This document shows positions 13,249 to 26,267 of a stretch of DNA of 64,000 nucleotides, one piece after another. Under the pieces are notes generated by a model. The model did not search any database. It was not told the DNA's origin and saw only the letters and a list, made by a program, of their open reading frames with translations. The stretch's first letter is position 1. Each line of letters starts with the position of its first letter. Source of the stretch: Trichoplax adhaerens (taxonomy: Eukaryota; Placozoa; Uniplacotomia; Trichoplacea; Trichoplacidae); assembly GCF_000150275.1 (NCBI RefSeq), contig NW_002060943.1:310545-374544 (forward strand), in the 5' to 3' direction. Position numbers and translations under genes: made by a program.

Positions 13249-14130
13249 CCAGGGGACTTGTGAGGCTGTCTCTGAACTCTCTGCTTCAACCTACTGGATT
13301 TGACTCGCGATAGCAGACTGATGTCACAAGCCGTGACACACCACCCGTAAAACAATCAGGGGACTTGTCAGGCTGTCTCTGAACTCTCTGCTTCAACCTA
13401 CTGGATTTGACCCGCGATAGCAGACTGATGTCACAAGCAGTGACACACCACCCGTAAAACAACCAGGGGACTTGTCAGGCTGTCTCTGAACTCTCTGCTT
13501 CAACCTACTGGATTTGACTCGCGATAGCAGAATGTCACAAGCCGTGACACACCACCCGTAAAACAACCAGGGGACTTGTCAGGCTGTCTCTGAACTCTCT
13601 GCTTCAACCTACTGGATTTGACCCGCGATAGCAGACTGATGTCACAAGCAGTGACACACCACCCGTAAAACAACCAGGGGACTTGTCAGGCTGTCTCTGA
13701 ACTCTCTGCTTCAACCTACTGGATTTGACTCGCGATAGCAGACTGATGTCACAAGCAGTGACACACCACCCGTAAAACAACCAGGGGACTTGTCAGGCTG
13801 TCTCTGAACTCGCTGCTTCAACCTACTGTAGTTTGACCTACTACTGTATTTGACTTGCGATAGCAGACTGATGTCACAAGCCGTGACACACCACCCGTAA
13901 AACAACCAGGGGACTTGTCAGGCTGTCTCTGAACTCGCTGCTTCAACCTACTGTAGTTTGACCTACTACTGTATTTGACCTGCGATAGCAGACTGATATC
14001 ACAAGCCGTGACACACCACCCGTAAAACAACCAGGGAACTTGTCAGGCTGTCTCTGAACTCTCTGCTTCAACCTACTGGATTTGACCCGCGATAGCAGAC
14101 TGATGTCACAAGCAGTGACACACCACCCGA
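13249..14130. repeat. tandem array, unit about 107 bp, eight copies
   Basis: CCAGGGGACTTGT (or a one-base variant) starts at 13249, 13356, 13463, 13567, 13674, 13781, 13906 and 14031. Six units are 104-107 bp. Two consecutive units are 125 bp through the same 18-bp insertion (TGTAGTTTGACCTACTAC), so the longer form was itself copied. The array is GC-richer than its flanks and ends about 215 bp before the start codon of the second cytidylyltransferase gene. Confidence 0.95.
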
Positions 14131-14346
14131 CCCGACCTGCGCAGTACCGACAGCATTGAAGGACTTTTTCACTGAGAAATTAAATCAATTTGGCCGACTT
14201 GGTAGACTGCTAAGAAAAAGGAAAATGGAGAAGAGGAGAATCGCCGAGAGTCATTTAGAAACTACCATCAAATTCGATTAAGAGTATACTGTTAGTGGTG
14301 ATTGATTAGCTTATGCTATAATATCTATTGTTGGATTGGCTGAAGA

Positions 14347-17300
14347 ATGAGCGAACACTGCCCTCGTAGTCGTCAAAGTAAACAGAAATACAGAAATGCT
14401 ACCAAATACGAGCTTCAATCACAACGTTGGGTAAGACAACGTAGAAAAAAGATTTTCTTCTCGATCGGTGTGCAACGAAATTGCTCTAGCGTAACCGCAT
14501 GATTTTATCATGAATAGACTGGTATCTGCTATGGCAGGATTACAGTAGCATTAATACTACTAGTACTCGTAACAGACTGTATGGAGCAGCTCCAGTGTAT
14601 ACTGTATCATCATGGAGAATTGGAGAGAATGAAATTTTGTAATGCCAAGGTTGATATTGAGTTTGACAATGCATGGAAGGATACCACTCATACACTATCG
14701 TCTGCTGTACTATAGTATGCACATCGAAATCATGCCCTAATCCATAGGCTAAATGAATGTACTTGAATAGGTTATTTAGTATTCTGTAATAAGAATGGAA
14801 TGAGAGCATAATGGAAATGGTCAATGAGTGATATTAATAATTCATTTACACGACTTGTAAGTCAGTTTGGGTAGTAGTACAGTATAGACCAACGTTTGCC
14901 CTAAGCAATAATGCTGAATCGAATAAAACTAGACAATCAGATACGCCATAGTCGGATATTGTTGTAGGAGTATTGATGTAAATGATTCAATGAATTGGAC
15001 CATAGGTAATCAATCATACATCATATGCTGAGAAACTTTAGGCAAGACTCTAACGTCTTGGCAACAGCATGATCAATATATAATCAATAGGACGTAGTTT
15101 GATCGTTCAAGTCAAGCATCAGCGCTCATTGAAATGGTCGACGATCATCATATTGATCAATTTACTGTATCGAATTAATATTTCGATTGAATTTGTCATG
15201 GAGATAAAATAATTCGAGCCACAGATACCATTGTTCTATCAATTTTATAGTTAGTTAACTTAAGGATGAAATTAAAATTGCAATTGCAATAAATACTTTT
15301 TTTATTCTATTCCTTTCCTAGATTGAGCCTGCACTATACTCCTGCCAACTGGCCAAATCTGACAAACCATTTCTCCCAATACCTCTAGCGGAAGCTCGCT
15401 CCGGCAAAGGTTGAGCATGACTGTAAATTGTAGATGGGATCCATAATGCATCTCAAGCTATAAAATTATTGTAATTATCAAACAGTTAAGTGCAATGTTT
15501 TACTGCCTTTACCTACACCCGCAACAATCCCCATCACTGCAATGTGTTTTCTTTAACTTAAGATTAGAAATTGGCCTTTTAGCTAATAAAGCTTGCAAAA
15601 GTTGCAGATTTTTTTTGTCCAGCATTGATATACAGTACATTAAATATTTTCTATTATAAATTGATCCCTTTCATATTGTAATCTTATATATTTTACAGCA
15701 ACAAGGCCTGTAAGAATTTATGCTAATGGAGTTTTCGATGTGTTTCACATTGGTCATATGAATGCACTAAAACAAGCCAAGAATTTCTTTCCGAATGTTT
15801 ATTTAATGGTTGGAGGTAAATTTTCCCAACTAAAAGTTATTAATGATAAACAAATAGATGTTATGTAAATGATTACTATTTATGCTGCGGTGATTTATTT
15901 TAATATATTAGATCAGTTTAAGCCTTAATGAATTGATGAAAGATAATAATACCCTGTTGTACTGTATGGCTTAGACGAAAAGCGCCATCATTGACAGGAT
16001 AAATTTATAAAATTATTCTTTAGTGTTAAACATACTTTTATGATTGACGATTGTAAGCGAAATTATAGGCTCTTTGGATTGTACAGTATACGCCGGCCAA
16101 AAGGGCCTATATTTTTACCTGTCATTATACGGTATATCCAATATTCTGGCGTAAGACTATTTTAAAGTATTTATGCTCTTGCTTTGCATAAGCTTGTCAT
16201 TTCTGGAGTTTGAAGCTCATTCCAACATCTTGACTTGTATCGTATCAGACGATCTCGTGCAGTATATGTAGATATTTCTTGACGGGAGATTTTAAAGAAA
16301 TTGAAATATAAATACAGGCAATCCAAAATTGCCTTCCAAGATTTTATCAATAAATTGTCCGTAGTCTACTAAATTCATTTCTGGCAAATTTCTGCTCTAG
16401 TCGGTATGTTGCAGACTTTCTAGTTTTTCGCAGTTTCTATGTAATGTGAGTTATATATAGATGACTTTATCTGCCAAATTTCATGGTATATCATTATTCA
16501 AGTAGAGTACGTATGTTTATATTGTAGGCTATGCTTCGATGTGTCTTGTCATTCATGATTCCGACTAGATCAAAAAAAGTAATTACGCATATTCTTACAA
16601 ATTCTTTAGTCTACAACGACAATATAGCACACTACAAGAAGGGATTTACCGTCTTGACACAAAGCGAACGTTATGAATCATTAATTCATTGTCGCTATGT
16701 TGATGAAGTGGTCACTGATGCACCATTGGCAGTGACGCCAGAATTTATGGAAGAATATCATGTAGGCATTGGATTAGCTCTAAATATGCAAATGATCATG
16801 ATACCTATTCGTAGACACGAAGAAGAGAGCATAAGTTGAAATCTGTATCTCATTTTTACATATCTAGATTGATTTTGTAGCAAATGATGGTCGCAAAGCC
16901 GGTCATTCCAAAGATGTATATAAAGACATAAAAGCTATGGGAAGATTTATTCCTACCGAGTCTACTTCAGGGATATCAACCTCGGAGATAATAGCCAAGG
17001 TTACTCGAAATTACGATATTTATGTAAGAAGAAATTTGCGTCGCGGTTATTCAAGGAAAGATTTAAATGTTGGTCTTGTAAAGGTACTATCAATCGATTT
17101 TTATTGAAGATGTTAATTATGATTGCATGGGATCTTCTAATTGATATTATCAACTTTGTTTACGGAAAATTGAATACAGAAAACGCACTACGAAATTCAA
17201 GATGCTATTGGTGAATTACATGAGATGGTAAAAAATGTTGAAGATCAATCTCAACTACTTTTACAAATGGTTGAGGGACGATCGTATGAGTTTTGCAAAC

Positions 17301-17416
17301 GGTTAGCAGATATATCTGCGAATTTTCGTGAAAATTGGAATGGAAAGCTACCTGAATCCAAGGAGGGTCGCTCGAAATTTTATGAACTCGATGAAGGTTG
17401 GTATGAATTTGTGTAA
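14347..17416 (+). CDS. diverged cytidylyltransferase paralog, likely inactive, 297 aa
   Basis: Coding exons: 14347-14430, 15322-15409, 15699-15815, 16610-16761, 16868-17083, 17180-17416. Intron positions and phases match PCYT1 at 3904, and exons 3 and 4 have identical lengths (117 and 152 bp). So this is a tandem duplicate that kept the exon plan. HIGH is kept (residues 74-77), as is the KGFTV block. However, HDDLPY has become NDGRKA (153-158), QRTEGISTS has become [17 protein letters not shown] has become VYNDNIAH, and the Trp of APW has become Leu. These positions bind CTP or phosphocholine in the known enzyme. The helical membrane domain is shortened and the Ser-rich last exon is gone. Reading frames and splice sites are intact, so I infer a pseudoenzyme or regulator, perhaps dimerising with PCYT1, rather than a pseudogene. 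The first exon is the least certain. Confidence 0.85.
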
Positions 17417-19596
17417 GGAAATCAGTATGCTGCTATGAAATTATAAATTGCTATTTCTATCTGATACACCCTTTTGCTCTTGTTTGTAGGTAAAAATATG
17501 AAATAACAGTAGAGAAATAAGATAGCAAGGCTCAATTGACTCTATCGTCTGCTGTAAAATACCTTCATGCCAACGAAGGAAATAGTAATGAATCACGAAA
17601 TGAAAGCGATGATATGCTTGCAAGATGCATTACTAATAGTACTAATTATATAATTAAAGCAAATACTCGTAGATAAACTGATCATGTATCGACGGCAGGT
17701 TATGTTATATTCTGCCAATATTTTTAATACTTAATGGGTGACGCTATTGTCACTAACGATGAATGTGCTTACGAGAAGGTTTTACATTTATAGTTCGGCA
17801 GTCATAGTGTATGGCATAAATGACGTTTATCATATAACCAACTTAATTGAATTGTTTGATCTCCATTATCTTCCGCATACCTACGCGTATAAGGCCAGAA
17901 TATGGCCTAATTATTCATTTTCAATCTAAATTTTATTTATACCACTCCTTAAATAAATGGTTGATAGATTTTATAGCATGGATGTAAAACAGAAGATTAA
18001 ATCCAAATTTTTTAATGTTGATAATACGATCATATTACGATCATACATGCTCTTGTCTATAGAATGTGTGGCAGATGTCACAATCATGTCGGTTTTCATC
18101 ACTGTACTCTACTTCGCCGTTATAGCTTATTGTGGCGATAGCTTAAAATAGATAGATCAATGTAATTAAGAATATACATTTTCTAGTGCACCTTCATAGT
18201 GCTGTCTTGGAATGGCATACTAGTACTAATATCTTATTATAGGTAGTGGTTTATATTTGCAATATTGCTATATGTGATAGCATCCGTAAATATTTATTGA
18301 ATCTGAAATGAGGCATATCTATTAGAAATTATTGTAAAACAATTATGAAAAATAATCAGCAATCAATTAAAGTGTATATGTATGACGTAATTTTATTTCT
18401 ATGTTATCTGTATATATAAGCTATGCAAGGTAACAAATGATTTGTTGATGTAAATACTTATCCTGTACAATGTACAGCATATCACGGATATCCACCTATT
18501 ATTAAAGTTCAATTTGTTACCAACCTCCAATGTTGTCCTTAATTTGTTATCGTAATTGTCTTCGCCAGTATGGGTAGCTTGCTGAATGCTTGGCATTACA
18601 TTATTAATAGAAATCTTGCATTATTATTTTCTCATCATTTCTAATTTGATTATAAAGTACTGACACTATCAAGGTACATGTTATATTTATGTGGCCATAT
18701 ATCAATAAGTAGTGATCACATCTGCCAGCCAATGCCTTGACATTTTCTATTCATCTGAGGATGCAGAACTTAGTTATGAATATGTTGCAAACGGTAATCT
18801 TTGTACTCTTATTGCATGCACTTCGTTTTGCTGTACTGTATTATTAAATATGTAAGAGTAAATAGCATGGGTGAAGGAAAATTCAAGAGCTATTCTGTGA
18901 CAGCTGAGCCATCCCATTGAGATTGTGATAGTGAGTATACCAATGTATGATGTATGTTTAAGGAGAATTTGCTAAGTAATCAGATCCGTACCAATTTGAA
19001 TTCCCTATTTTTCGATTCAGGTTTAATTAATTTAAATTGCTAGCAGGTTTTGATGCAGAACAATTCAATATTACAGAGGCTTTATTTATCCTGTATGCAA
19101 CGATGCATGTACATTAAAATACAGTACTATAAACCTTTTTAATTATTTGGTAACTCATTTACTTTCAAAGTGGTCTGAATATAGAAAATTTTAAAATGAA
19201 AAAGATTTGAATTTAATTTGAAGATTAAGCAAATAAAGTATTCATGCTATCATCCCTGTAGCTGTCAAAGATAGCATCATACCATAAGATAAATTACGTC
19301 TAGCTAGTCACAGTATACTTATATCGTATGAGCGCAGTTTACTTAATCTGAGACAGCTAGCTTGGACGCGTTGTTCTATGCGTAAGTTTTTGTTATTTCT
19401 AGGTATAAGCATAAACAGTATTATCGAGGTCTCCATTGCAGCGCAGAAAAAGCTATGACACTATTGTGCACACATACGTACGCGTATAATTATATCTTAT
19501 ATACTGTAACTGGCAATGATTGTATTACTTTTTTATCCAATAATTTCATGATGTATAATTTAATCTACAAATTTGATGCAGTTACTGTAGGCAAGG
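17417..19596. other. intergenic, no gene recognised
   Basis: About 2.2 kb of AT-rich DNA. The ORFs at 17738-17929 and 17957-18151 have no recognisable domain and no supporting splice structure. No remnant of PCYT1 exon 7 is apparent after the paralog's stop codon. Confidence 0.45.
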
Positions 19597-19824
19597 TTAT
19601 TTATTTTTAGTTGATGTAATGCTTGTATCTGCAACTTCAGTGTCGGGTCTGATGCTTTCGGTCATTATTCGACTAAGAGGTCGTTCCTCTATACCAAATA
19701 TGGCTGTTGTAATAGTTGGTCCATACCATCCAATAATCATTCCAAGACAGCCTAGCGCAAACCGTTGAGTTCTTGGTAATTTCTTCCAGCTGTTCCAAAA
19801 ATCAGCTATAGGATTGAAAGCCAT
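19597..19824 (-). CDS. small single-span membrane protein, 75 aa
   Basis: A single-exon ORF whose start codon sits in a good animal context (ACCATGG). The N-terminus is amphipathic and basic (WNSWKKLPRTQRF, residues 10-22). One hydrophobic segment follows (about 23-43, ALGCLGMIIGWYGPTITTAIF), then a hydrophilic Ser/Thr-rich tail. AATAAA overlaps the stop codon. The layout resembles small mitochondrial inner-membrane subunits or assembly factors, but I do not recognise the family. I infer a real gene from its composition and start context; it could be a chance ORF. Confidence 0.5.
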   Translation of the reverse strand: MAFNPIADFWNSWKKLPRTQRFALGCLGMIIGWYGPTITTAIFGIEERPLSRIMTESIRPDTEVADTSITSTKNK

Positions 19825-22800
19825 GGTACGTTGTTCTATGTTTCGGGTAGCTAAACTGTATTCATTAATTTATAAAGTCTACTTATAGTCTATGCAGCAA
19901 GACACAATGTCCTCTATCCTGTCTCACTATCTGCAATCTTTGCCAATCAACGAAATACTGCACCGCTTTTATGTATCAAGTTTAGAGCGAAAGATACCTT
20001 CAACTTTGATGTTACCAAATAAGAATTTAGCAGTAGACCAGCACAGCAATCAATGCAATGCAGCTTATAATACAATCGAATGCGCTCGTATGGAAAAGGC
20101 GAATCCAATTGCGAGCAATAACCGTCTAATAAGGGGAAGGACGTCTAGAGCTTTCAGGATAGGAAGGAGGAATAGGCAGAGTTGAAGTTTTGGATAGTCG
20201 CTTTACCGGTTGCACACCGCGGAGTTGGAATTGTATGGACTACGAGATACATTTAGTGCATCAAAGTACCGTCCAGTATGGCTGTAGAAGAGACCACTGG
20301 AAGAATACTAAGACGGACAGACACCTGGCCTCATTTCGTCAATCAATTCTGTTTATCCCATTAGTATGCAGACAGTCGATTCTAAATTGAGTGATTTTTT
20401 TCTAAATTAAGTAATATTACATTGGATGCCATTGCCTATTGTTAAGTTCTACTTGCAAGCAGTAACTTTGTATCATAAACGTTATTTCAATTACTACAAG
20501 AGAGTTCGAAAACAGACACGGAAGATCGATACTGAATAGCTATTTTTCGAGATCGTCTGGATTGTCCGTCTTTCCGAGGAGAGTGTCTAGTCCAGGTCTA
20601 TTTCTAGTGGTCCGTGTAGTACTATGACAGTATTGGATAGAGTAGTTGCTGGGCAACGTACCGTCCGTATCCCCGGCCGAGCAGTCTTCATCAATCCGTC
20701 AGAAGTAAAGTAATCCATTAATTCATTTCCCAATCCAAGCTGCATAGCTAACATGGCGTTCCCTGGCGATGGTGGAGTATCATTAGATAGCGAAGACATA
20801 TATGGCGAAGAGAGCAGTAGAGGAGCCTTTGTCAATTTAGGAGAGGTAATACTAAATATCTGGCTATTATAGTAAAACCTCATTATTGTTTATCGTATCA
20901 TATTGTCTAAAAAATAAATATTCAATCGAGGGAAGGCATCTTGTCGAGAGTTGAATAGCTACGAGAATGCTGATAGATCGTAGTTAAGTCGTTGTGAAAT
21001 TTTTCATCCAATGCATCGTAATAGCATCATGGTATGAGTAGTAGCAATTGGTTATTAGTGATGGATACGCTAATTCATATTATGCCAGCCTATATTGAAG
21101 TGTAGATACTGCAGTCTATGTTGAAAAGATTATGGATGACTAGTAGACTACTAGTACAGTAAATAACAGTTCTAGTCGTACTGATAGCCAAATATCAATA
21201 CATTTAAAGAATGATTCTCTTTAGAATGTGTTTTCTTGGTATTAGAAATAGCCTATGCACATTGCTGTAGATTACGCCATGTTACAAGCTGTTCATGTGT
21301 AGTTGTTGTCAAGGTGTTTCAAGATTTATAATGTAAGATACTGGGCCAGAAAGAACAGCAGTCGCTAGGATGATTTACTTGCGTGAACAAAGATAAGAAG
21401 ACTTTCATGTAGTTTATGGTTCATGTTTATGCTGTTTAAACGAGCTATTTGTACCAACTGTATATATTATATTACTCATGCAACCTTTAAAAAGAGCCAA
21501 AGTTTCATTTTGTCGCTTGAACGTTGAAATCCATTGCAATAATGATAAGTCATTTCAAGTCAAACTAAGATCTGGCTTATTGCATTAGACGTTATTCTTT
21601 CACTCTATTCCTTTCAAAGTCTGTGTAGAAATTATTAACTTTTTGATTCAATCATCGATTGAATATGACAGGAAAGCAGCTTTATGGAGTCGAACACGAA
21701 TACTGTGGTCCGAGAACGGGCAATCCACAACGATTTTCAAAACAGTAATACTTTGATTTCAAATATACTTGTATGGTGTAATTTGATCTATTTTGAACTT
21801 ACATGACAATTAGCACACAATTTTAAATCATTCTATCACTGAAGGTTAATTATGTAATAATTAATGATGGAATTTTTAGATTTTGGAGACATTTTCGACG
21901 ATGATGATATCGATTAACGGCAAAAATAGACTCGGAATAACTTGACGTTGTACATATGGACGTTTAGATGATCGAAGACTAGTATAAGTGTATTGTACAG
22001 TATATTTATGCGAGGTTGGAATAATTATATCTAGGACTGTTATTGGATTAGCAATATATATTATGAAGCAATATTCAAGCTTATTCAAGGATTGTTGTGA
22101 TTCAATTTTTATCCTTTCCGTTATATGATGTAACATTTCTATCCCTTAATTAATTTTGTTTTATTGTCAGTTTAAACTATGAATGCAAATAAGATCTACT
22201 TATAATAAAGTGACTAATATTTCCATAATGTGGTTTCAGTTCGTAGATTAGTATACGACATTATTAAAATATCCATTTGTTATTCTTACTCAAGAATGAT
22301 ATGTTGTTAATGTGGCTAATAGATGAAAGATTTGCCATAACGGCAATGGCCTGATCGCTATACTAAAATATATACGACAGACTGCCTCATGTCATATAGA
22401 GCAGTATTGAAGACCGTGGATTCTACTCCTGTATTGGTTAGCGGTTTATGAACAAAATTCAGTATTATTTCCGCTTTATATAATGCACATACAACTAGGC
22501 TAGAAAGATATAAAGCTAAATATCACAACTTATTCTATTCTTTACCGATCAGTTTTGTATGTCCAGCAACTTGATTGTGGGTCGCCAAATTGATTGCATG
22601 ATCGGAATCAATCGAGGCATTGGATGATAAGCGATGCATATCGATATCTACACCATTTTCTATGTAATGCCTTTCTTAATGGGCTAACTTTATTCCAAGC
22701 AAATTAAATTGAACGTACAAAAGTGTACTGCTTTGGCCTACTAGCTAAGCTGTTATATTGATTTTATAAATGCGGTATGAGTAGAATAATAAATACGTAT

Positions 22801-23964
22801 ATAATACTGTAAGATTATCATGCATCCCGATCGATTATACGATTTCATGCAATCGTTTCAAGAATCGTTTGTAGTAAGTGATACTTCAATTTAAAAACTA
22901 CTTTACCCTTTCTACTCGTCCAATTTTCCATCTTCTAATATATTGCAGTGCATAAATAAATATAAAATGTATACGGAGTGGTTCATTGCAGGTAAACATG
23001 GCATGGCTGTTTAGTACATGCATGGTGGTGTGGCTACAATTTTGTGACTGGTAGGTTGCATATACCATTTCATACTACTACCAACATCGTTTAATACAGT
23101 TACAGTTAGATTGAGATAATGTTACAGAATTATTCTAACACTTGATATAGGCAAATAGCAATAGTGAGCTATTGAAGAAACGCATCCATGAACTTTTTAA
23201 ACTTTCAGTTGCAACCATGAGGCTAGGGTGCGAGTAGTTGTTAAATAGGCTAATTTACTTTAGTATCGGATAAAATACGATACAAGTCCTTTCTGAATTA
23301 TAACTACTGGAACTTCACTTTCAGTAATGTTGGGTGGCTTACAAACAAACTATTAAACTTCGGTTCCAAATTAAGAGCTAGTGCTTCAGCATGCAATTTA
23401 ACGTGATGTAGGCCTACCTGTATTTTAATGATAATAATTTCATTTTCAAGGTTGCAAAGTTGTTACTTCTAAGAGTAAAACTTTACAACCTTTATTACTA
23501 AACTGATAGCCAGCGGTAGAGTAATCAATAAAGTAAAGTAAATTTATTTCAGCATGCGATAAAGTACGATGCACTGCTTTCCTATTCTGAATGACAATTA
23601 CTTCATTTCAGGACAGTTATGCTGTGTTGAAAATAAGCTTTTTGATCTTCCATTCCAAACTGAGAACTAACTTACAAGGAAGTGGATATGCCAATTTACT
23701 CTTCAATAAGCGCTGAAACATGATCTAAAACTAAGGGAAGCTGTCAATACTTCACTTTCTCAATGTATAAGTAGTATTTGATCTAGAATACAACGAAGTG
23801 TAGATTATCATAATGGCCCTAATGCTTGTCTAATTTCTCAAAGGTACGGTTAAGGTCTTCTAATTTCAATGAGAACCAAAAAACTCGCAATATATAAGAG
23901 AATTAGCCCTTTATTACATTATGTTTTAGCTAGTGCTGTATACACAGACAATTCCAAATGCAGT
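19825..23964. other. mostly empty intergenic region with one candidate exon
   Basis: About 4.1 kb between the small membrane protein and RPL22. Apart from the possible exon at 20587-20860 (minus strand) I see no supported gene, RNA gene or repeat array. Short ORFs at 19892-20185 and 20190-20390 have no recognisable features. Confidence 0.45.
20587..20860 (-). CDS. possible terminal exon, unknown protein
   Basis: The minus-strand frame stays open from an acceptor-like TATTTAG at about 20858 to a stop at 20587-20589. The sequence is Ser/Pro-rich, then has a hydrophobic-helical stretch (AMLAMQLGLGNELMDYF), then a basic patch, and ends in an acidic tail (EIDLD). The composition looks protein-like. 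I found no upstream exon and recognise no family. Confidence 0.25.
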
Positions 23965-25441
23965 TTAAGAATTTTCTTCTTCTTCTTCATTGATCTGGAA
24001 GTAACGTAGTTCGTATCCCATTGGACCGGCCGATACAACACGTAGCCAATCACGAAGGTTATTCTTTTTCAAAAATTTCTTGGTCAGGTATTTGAGATAT
24101 CTATAATAAGGCAAAACAAGGGTTTAAAGTCAAAATCGTTGACATGCTAAAAAGTAATACGTTCAAAGGAAAAGGTTGGTTTTGGTGACTGACTTGGAGG
24201 ATCTATTATAGCTAAATCATCAAGGTGTGCACTCGTGACCCTGTACTAGCTGTTTTTAGTACAAGGTCATAAGTGTGCACGATATTCATATATAGCTTTG
24301 TTTTTATCTACTGTACTAAGTATCTAATGTAATGATTGTACTAAGCATGGTTTATTAAAGTAATGCGGGACATATAGGCAGATATCCTTTCAAGCAGGGG
24401 TGTAATATGTTCAATCGCATTGATAGCATTGGTATACCTTTTTGAAAGAGGGATATCACTGTTAACTACCAATTTTGATTTTGTTTTCTCGATTATTATA
24501 TGATCACTTAAATTGTTCGTTTTGCCTTCAACTTTGATGGTTCCATTAAGGAATTGTTCCTATCGAATGAGTAACTTTGAATTAATCATGGTGATAGGTG
24601 AAATTGATATGAGCTTGCGTTTTCTATACAAACACTTACAAAGTTTTCGATATCCATAATTTTGTCCTCAACAGGCTGGGCACAGTCCAAAGAGAACTTC
24701 AGCTGGATCTTCTTCTTTTTTTGTCTTTTCTGTAAGATTGATGAGTAAATAGTAGTTACAACCTAGTTGACTTTCATCATGCGGCGGCATACAAGGCTAA
24801 AAAAGTAAAAGCTTATCCTCTGTCGTGACGCTCATTTTTTTTTATACATCTTCATCAACGTCTACTCAATTACCAATCTGATGTAAAAATTGAAGTAATC
24901 CAGTCATCGTAACAATCTACTTCACTTCAATCATGTGGCATCAAATGGAAAAGTAAAGTAAAAGCTCATCCTCTCTTGTCTTTTTTTCGAGACCTTCATC
25001 AATGCATACTAATCTGATGTCCAGATCGAAATAACCCACATGCATCTCGGTGTGGCAATATTGCAACATTGGATATACAAGTACGGTATCATTTGGTATA
25101 AAATTTCATTTCTTCTCTACATCATTGCACTATTTTGCTATACAATCCATCATGATCGTCTATGATCATGTGTAAGTGATAAAAATGTATTTTAAGTCAG
25201 TCAGAACTATCATTTTTCGCTATTTTTTAAGAGGCACGGCAGAAAGACTTGCCACGAAGTCAAAGGAGTGTAATTGTCCACATTGTCCACTGTTTAAAGT
25301 TTACTACTTTCAAGATGAAACACTTTTAATGCGATTTTCTCTCTCTACTTGTTGATTACGATAAGCTAATCATGGATTTGAATGGACAGCAGTCGTAAAA
25401 AAAAGATTCAAGAAGAAAAACTGTTCACATACCTCGGGCAT
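23965..25441 (-). CDS. RPL22: 60S ribosomal protein eL22, 118 aa
   Basis: Component of the large cytosolic ribosomal subunit. Exons on the minus strand in order: 25433-25441, 24640-24729, 24438-24559, 23965-24100. The phases close to 119 codons with the stop; human RPL22 is 128 aa. The first coding exon holds only Met-Pro-Glu. The second starts with the basic run KRQKKKK and reads into [11 protein letters not shown]. The last contains [19 protein letters not shown] and [14 protein letters not shown], which are nearly invariant in animals. The gene points away from CUL3, and the 1.56 kb between their start codons is full of ACTGTACAGT palindromes. Confidence 0.97.
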
Positions 25442-25655
25442 CTTCTCACAAGGATAGTTTTGGTTCTAACAGTGACAACGAAGGCGGCGGTAATCCACGA
25501 GGCCTTGACTTATAGTAATGAGATGCTGAAATAGTCGACAGCAGACCAGACTGCCAGACTCACAGGGAAGAAATAATGTCACCTGTGGTGATGATCTTAT
25601 ACTGAGCTTTAGCGATGGAACAATGACATTATTTTTGCAAATGATCGGAGACGTT

Positions 25656-25904
25656 TACAGTGTACAGTACAGTACTGTACAGTACCATTCGTACAGTACT
25701 TCTTTCCGGTGGTATTGACCAGAATGCAACGCGGGTGTGAACTACAGTGAAACTATACAGTGCACAGTACTGTAAAGGGCTAGAGCATGAAAAGTACTGT
25801 ACTTGTTCGACCTTACCTCCGTCTGTCTGTGTTCATTCAGCAGCGGAGTCCAGCTGGGCAGTGTATCTCTCTCTCCTCGACAGTACTGTACAGTGTACAC
25901 TAGG
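25656..25904. promoter_or_regulatory. ACTGTACAGT palindrome cluster upstream of RPL22
   Basis: Overlapping copies of the palindrome ACTGTACAGT and variants lie at 25656-25700, with more at 25741-25780 and 25879-25904. The nearest is about 215 bp upstream of the RPL22 start codon. A regulatory role is inference. The same sequence forms the tips of the fold-back element at 43634-44230, so these may instead be transposon footprints. Confidence 0.4.
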
Positions 25905-26267
25905 GTTAAAAACATGCACATTGAACATACAGTCCAGTACAGTGGTGTAGATCTCTTTTCCCTCTTTATGCTCGTACTGAACTCTCTCTCCTACCGGACT
26001 GGTCGACATCAACTACACTACCTACGGTAATTAGTGTGGATAAACGAATAGTGTGGGTTCTTAATTAGTGCTATCCACATTAAATATAGTATTACTAAAA
26101 ATGGGCTAACGACCCACACTAAATATTGTAGTGTGCGTACGCACGCACGTACCTTGGGACGGTCAGTCTACTGGACTGTACGTGCTCCACGGGTGACGAC
26201 TACAGTATGGTACGCACGTCCGTGTGTACTGTAGGTTTACCCGCATCTAGTCAAATCCTGTTAAGAA

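Noticed and set aside
13711-14030. Repeated minus-strand ORFs (MFYGWCVTACDISLLS)
   Set aside because: They are produced by the 107-bp array, start in every unit and have no independent support.
19892-20390. Two plus-strand ORFs of 97 and 66 residues
   Set aside because: No recognised motifs, ordinary composition for chance frames, no supporting splice structure.
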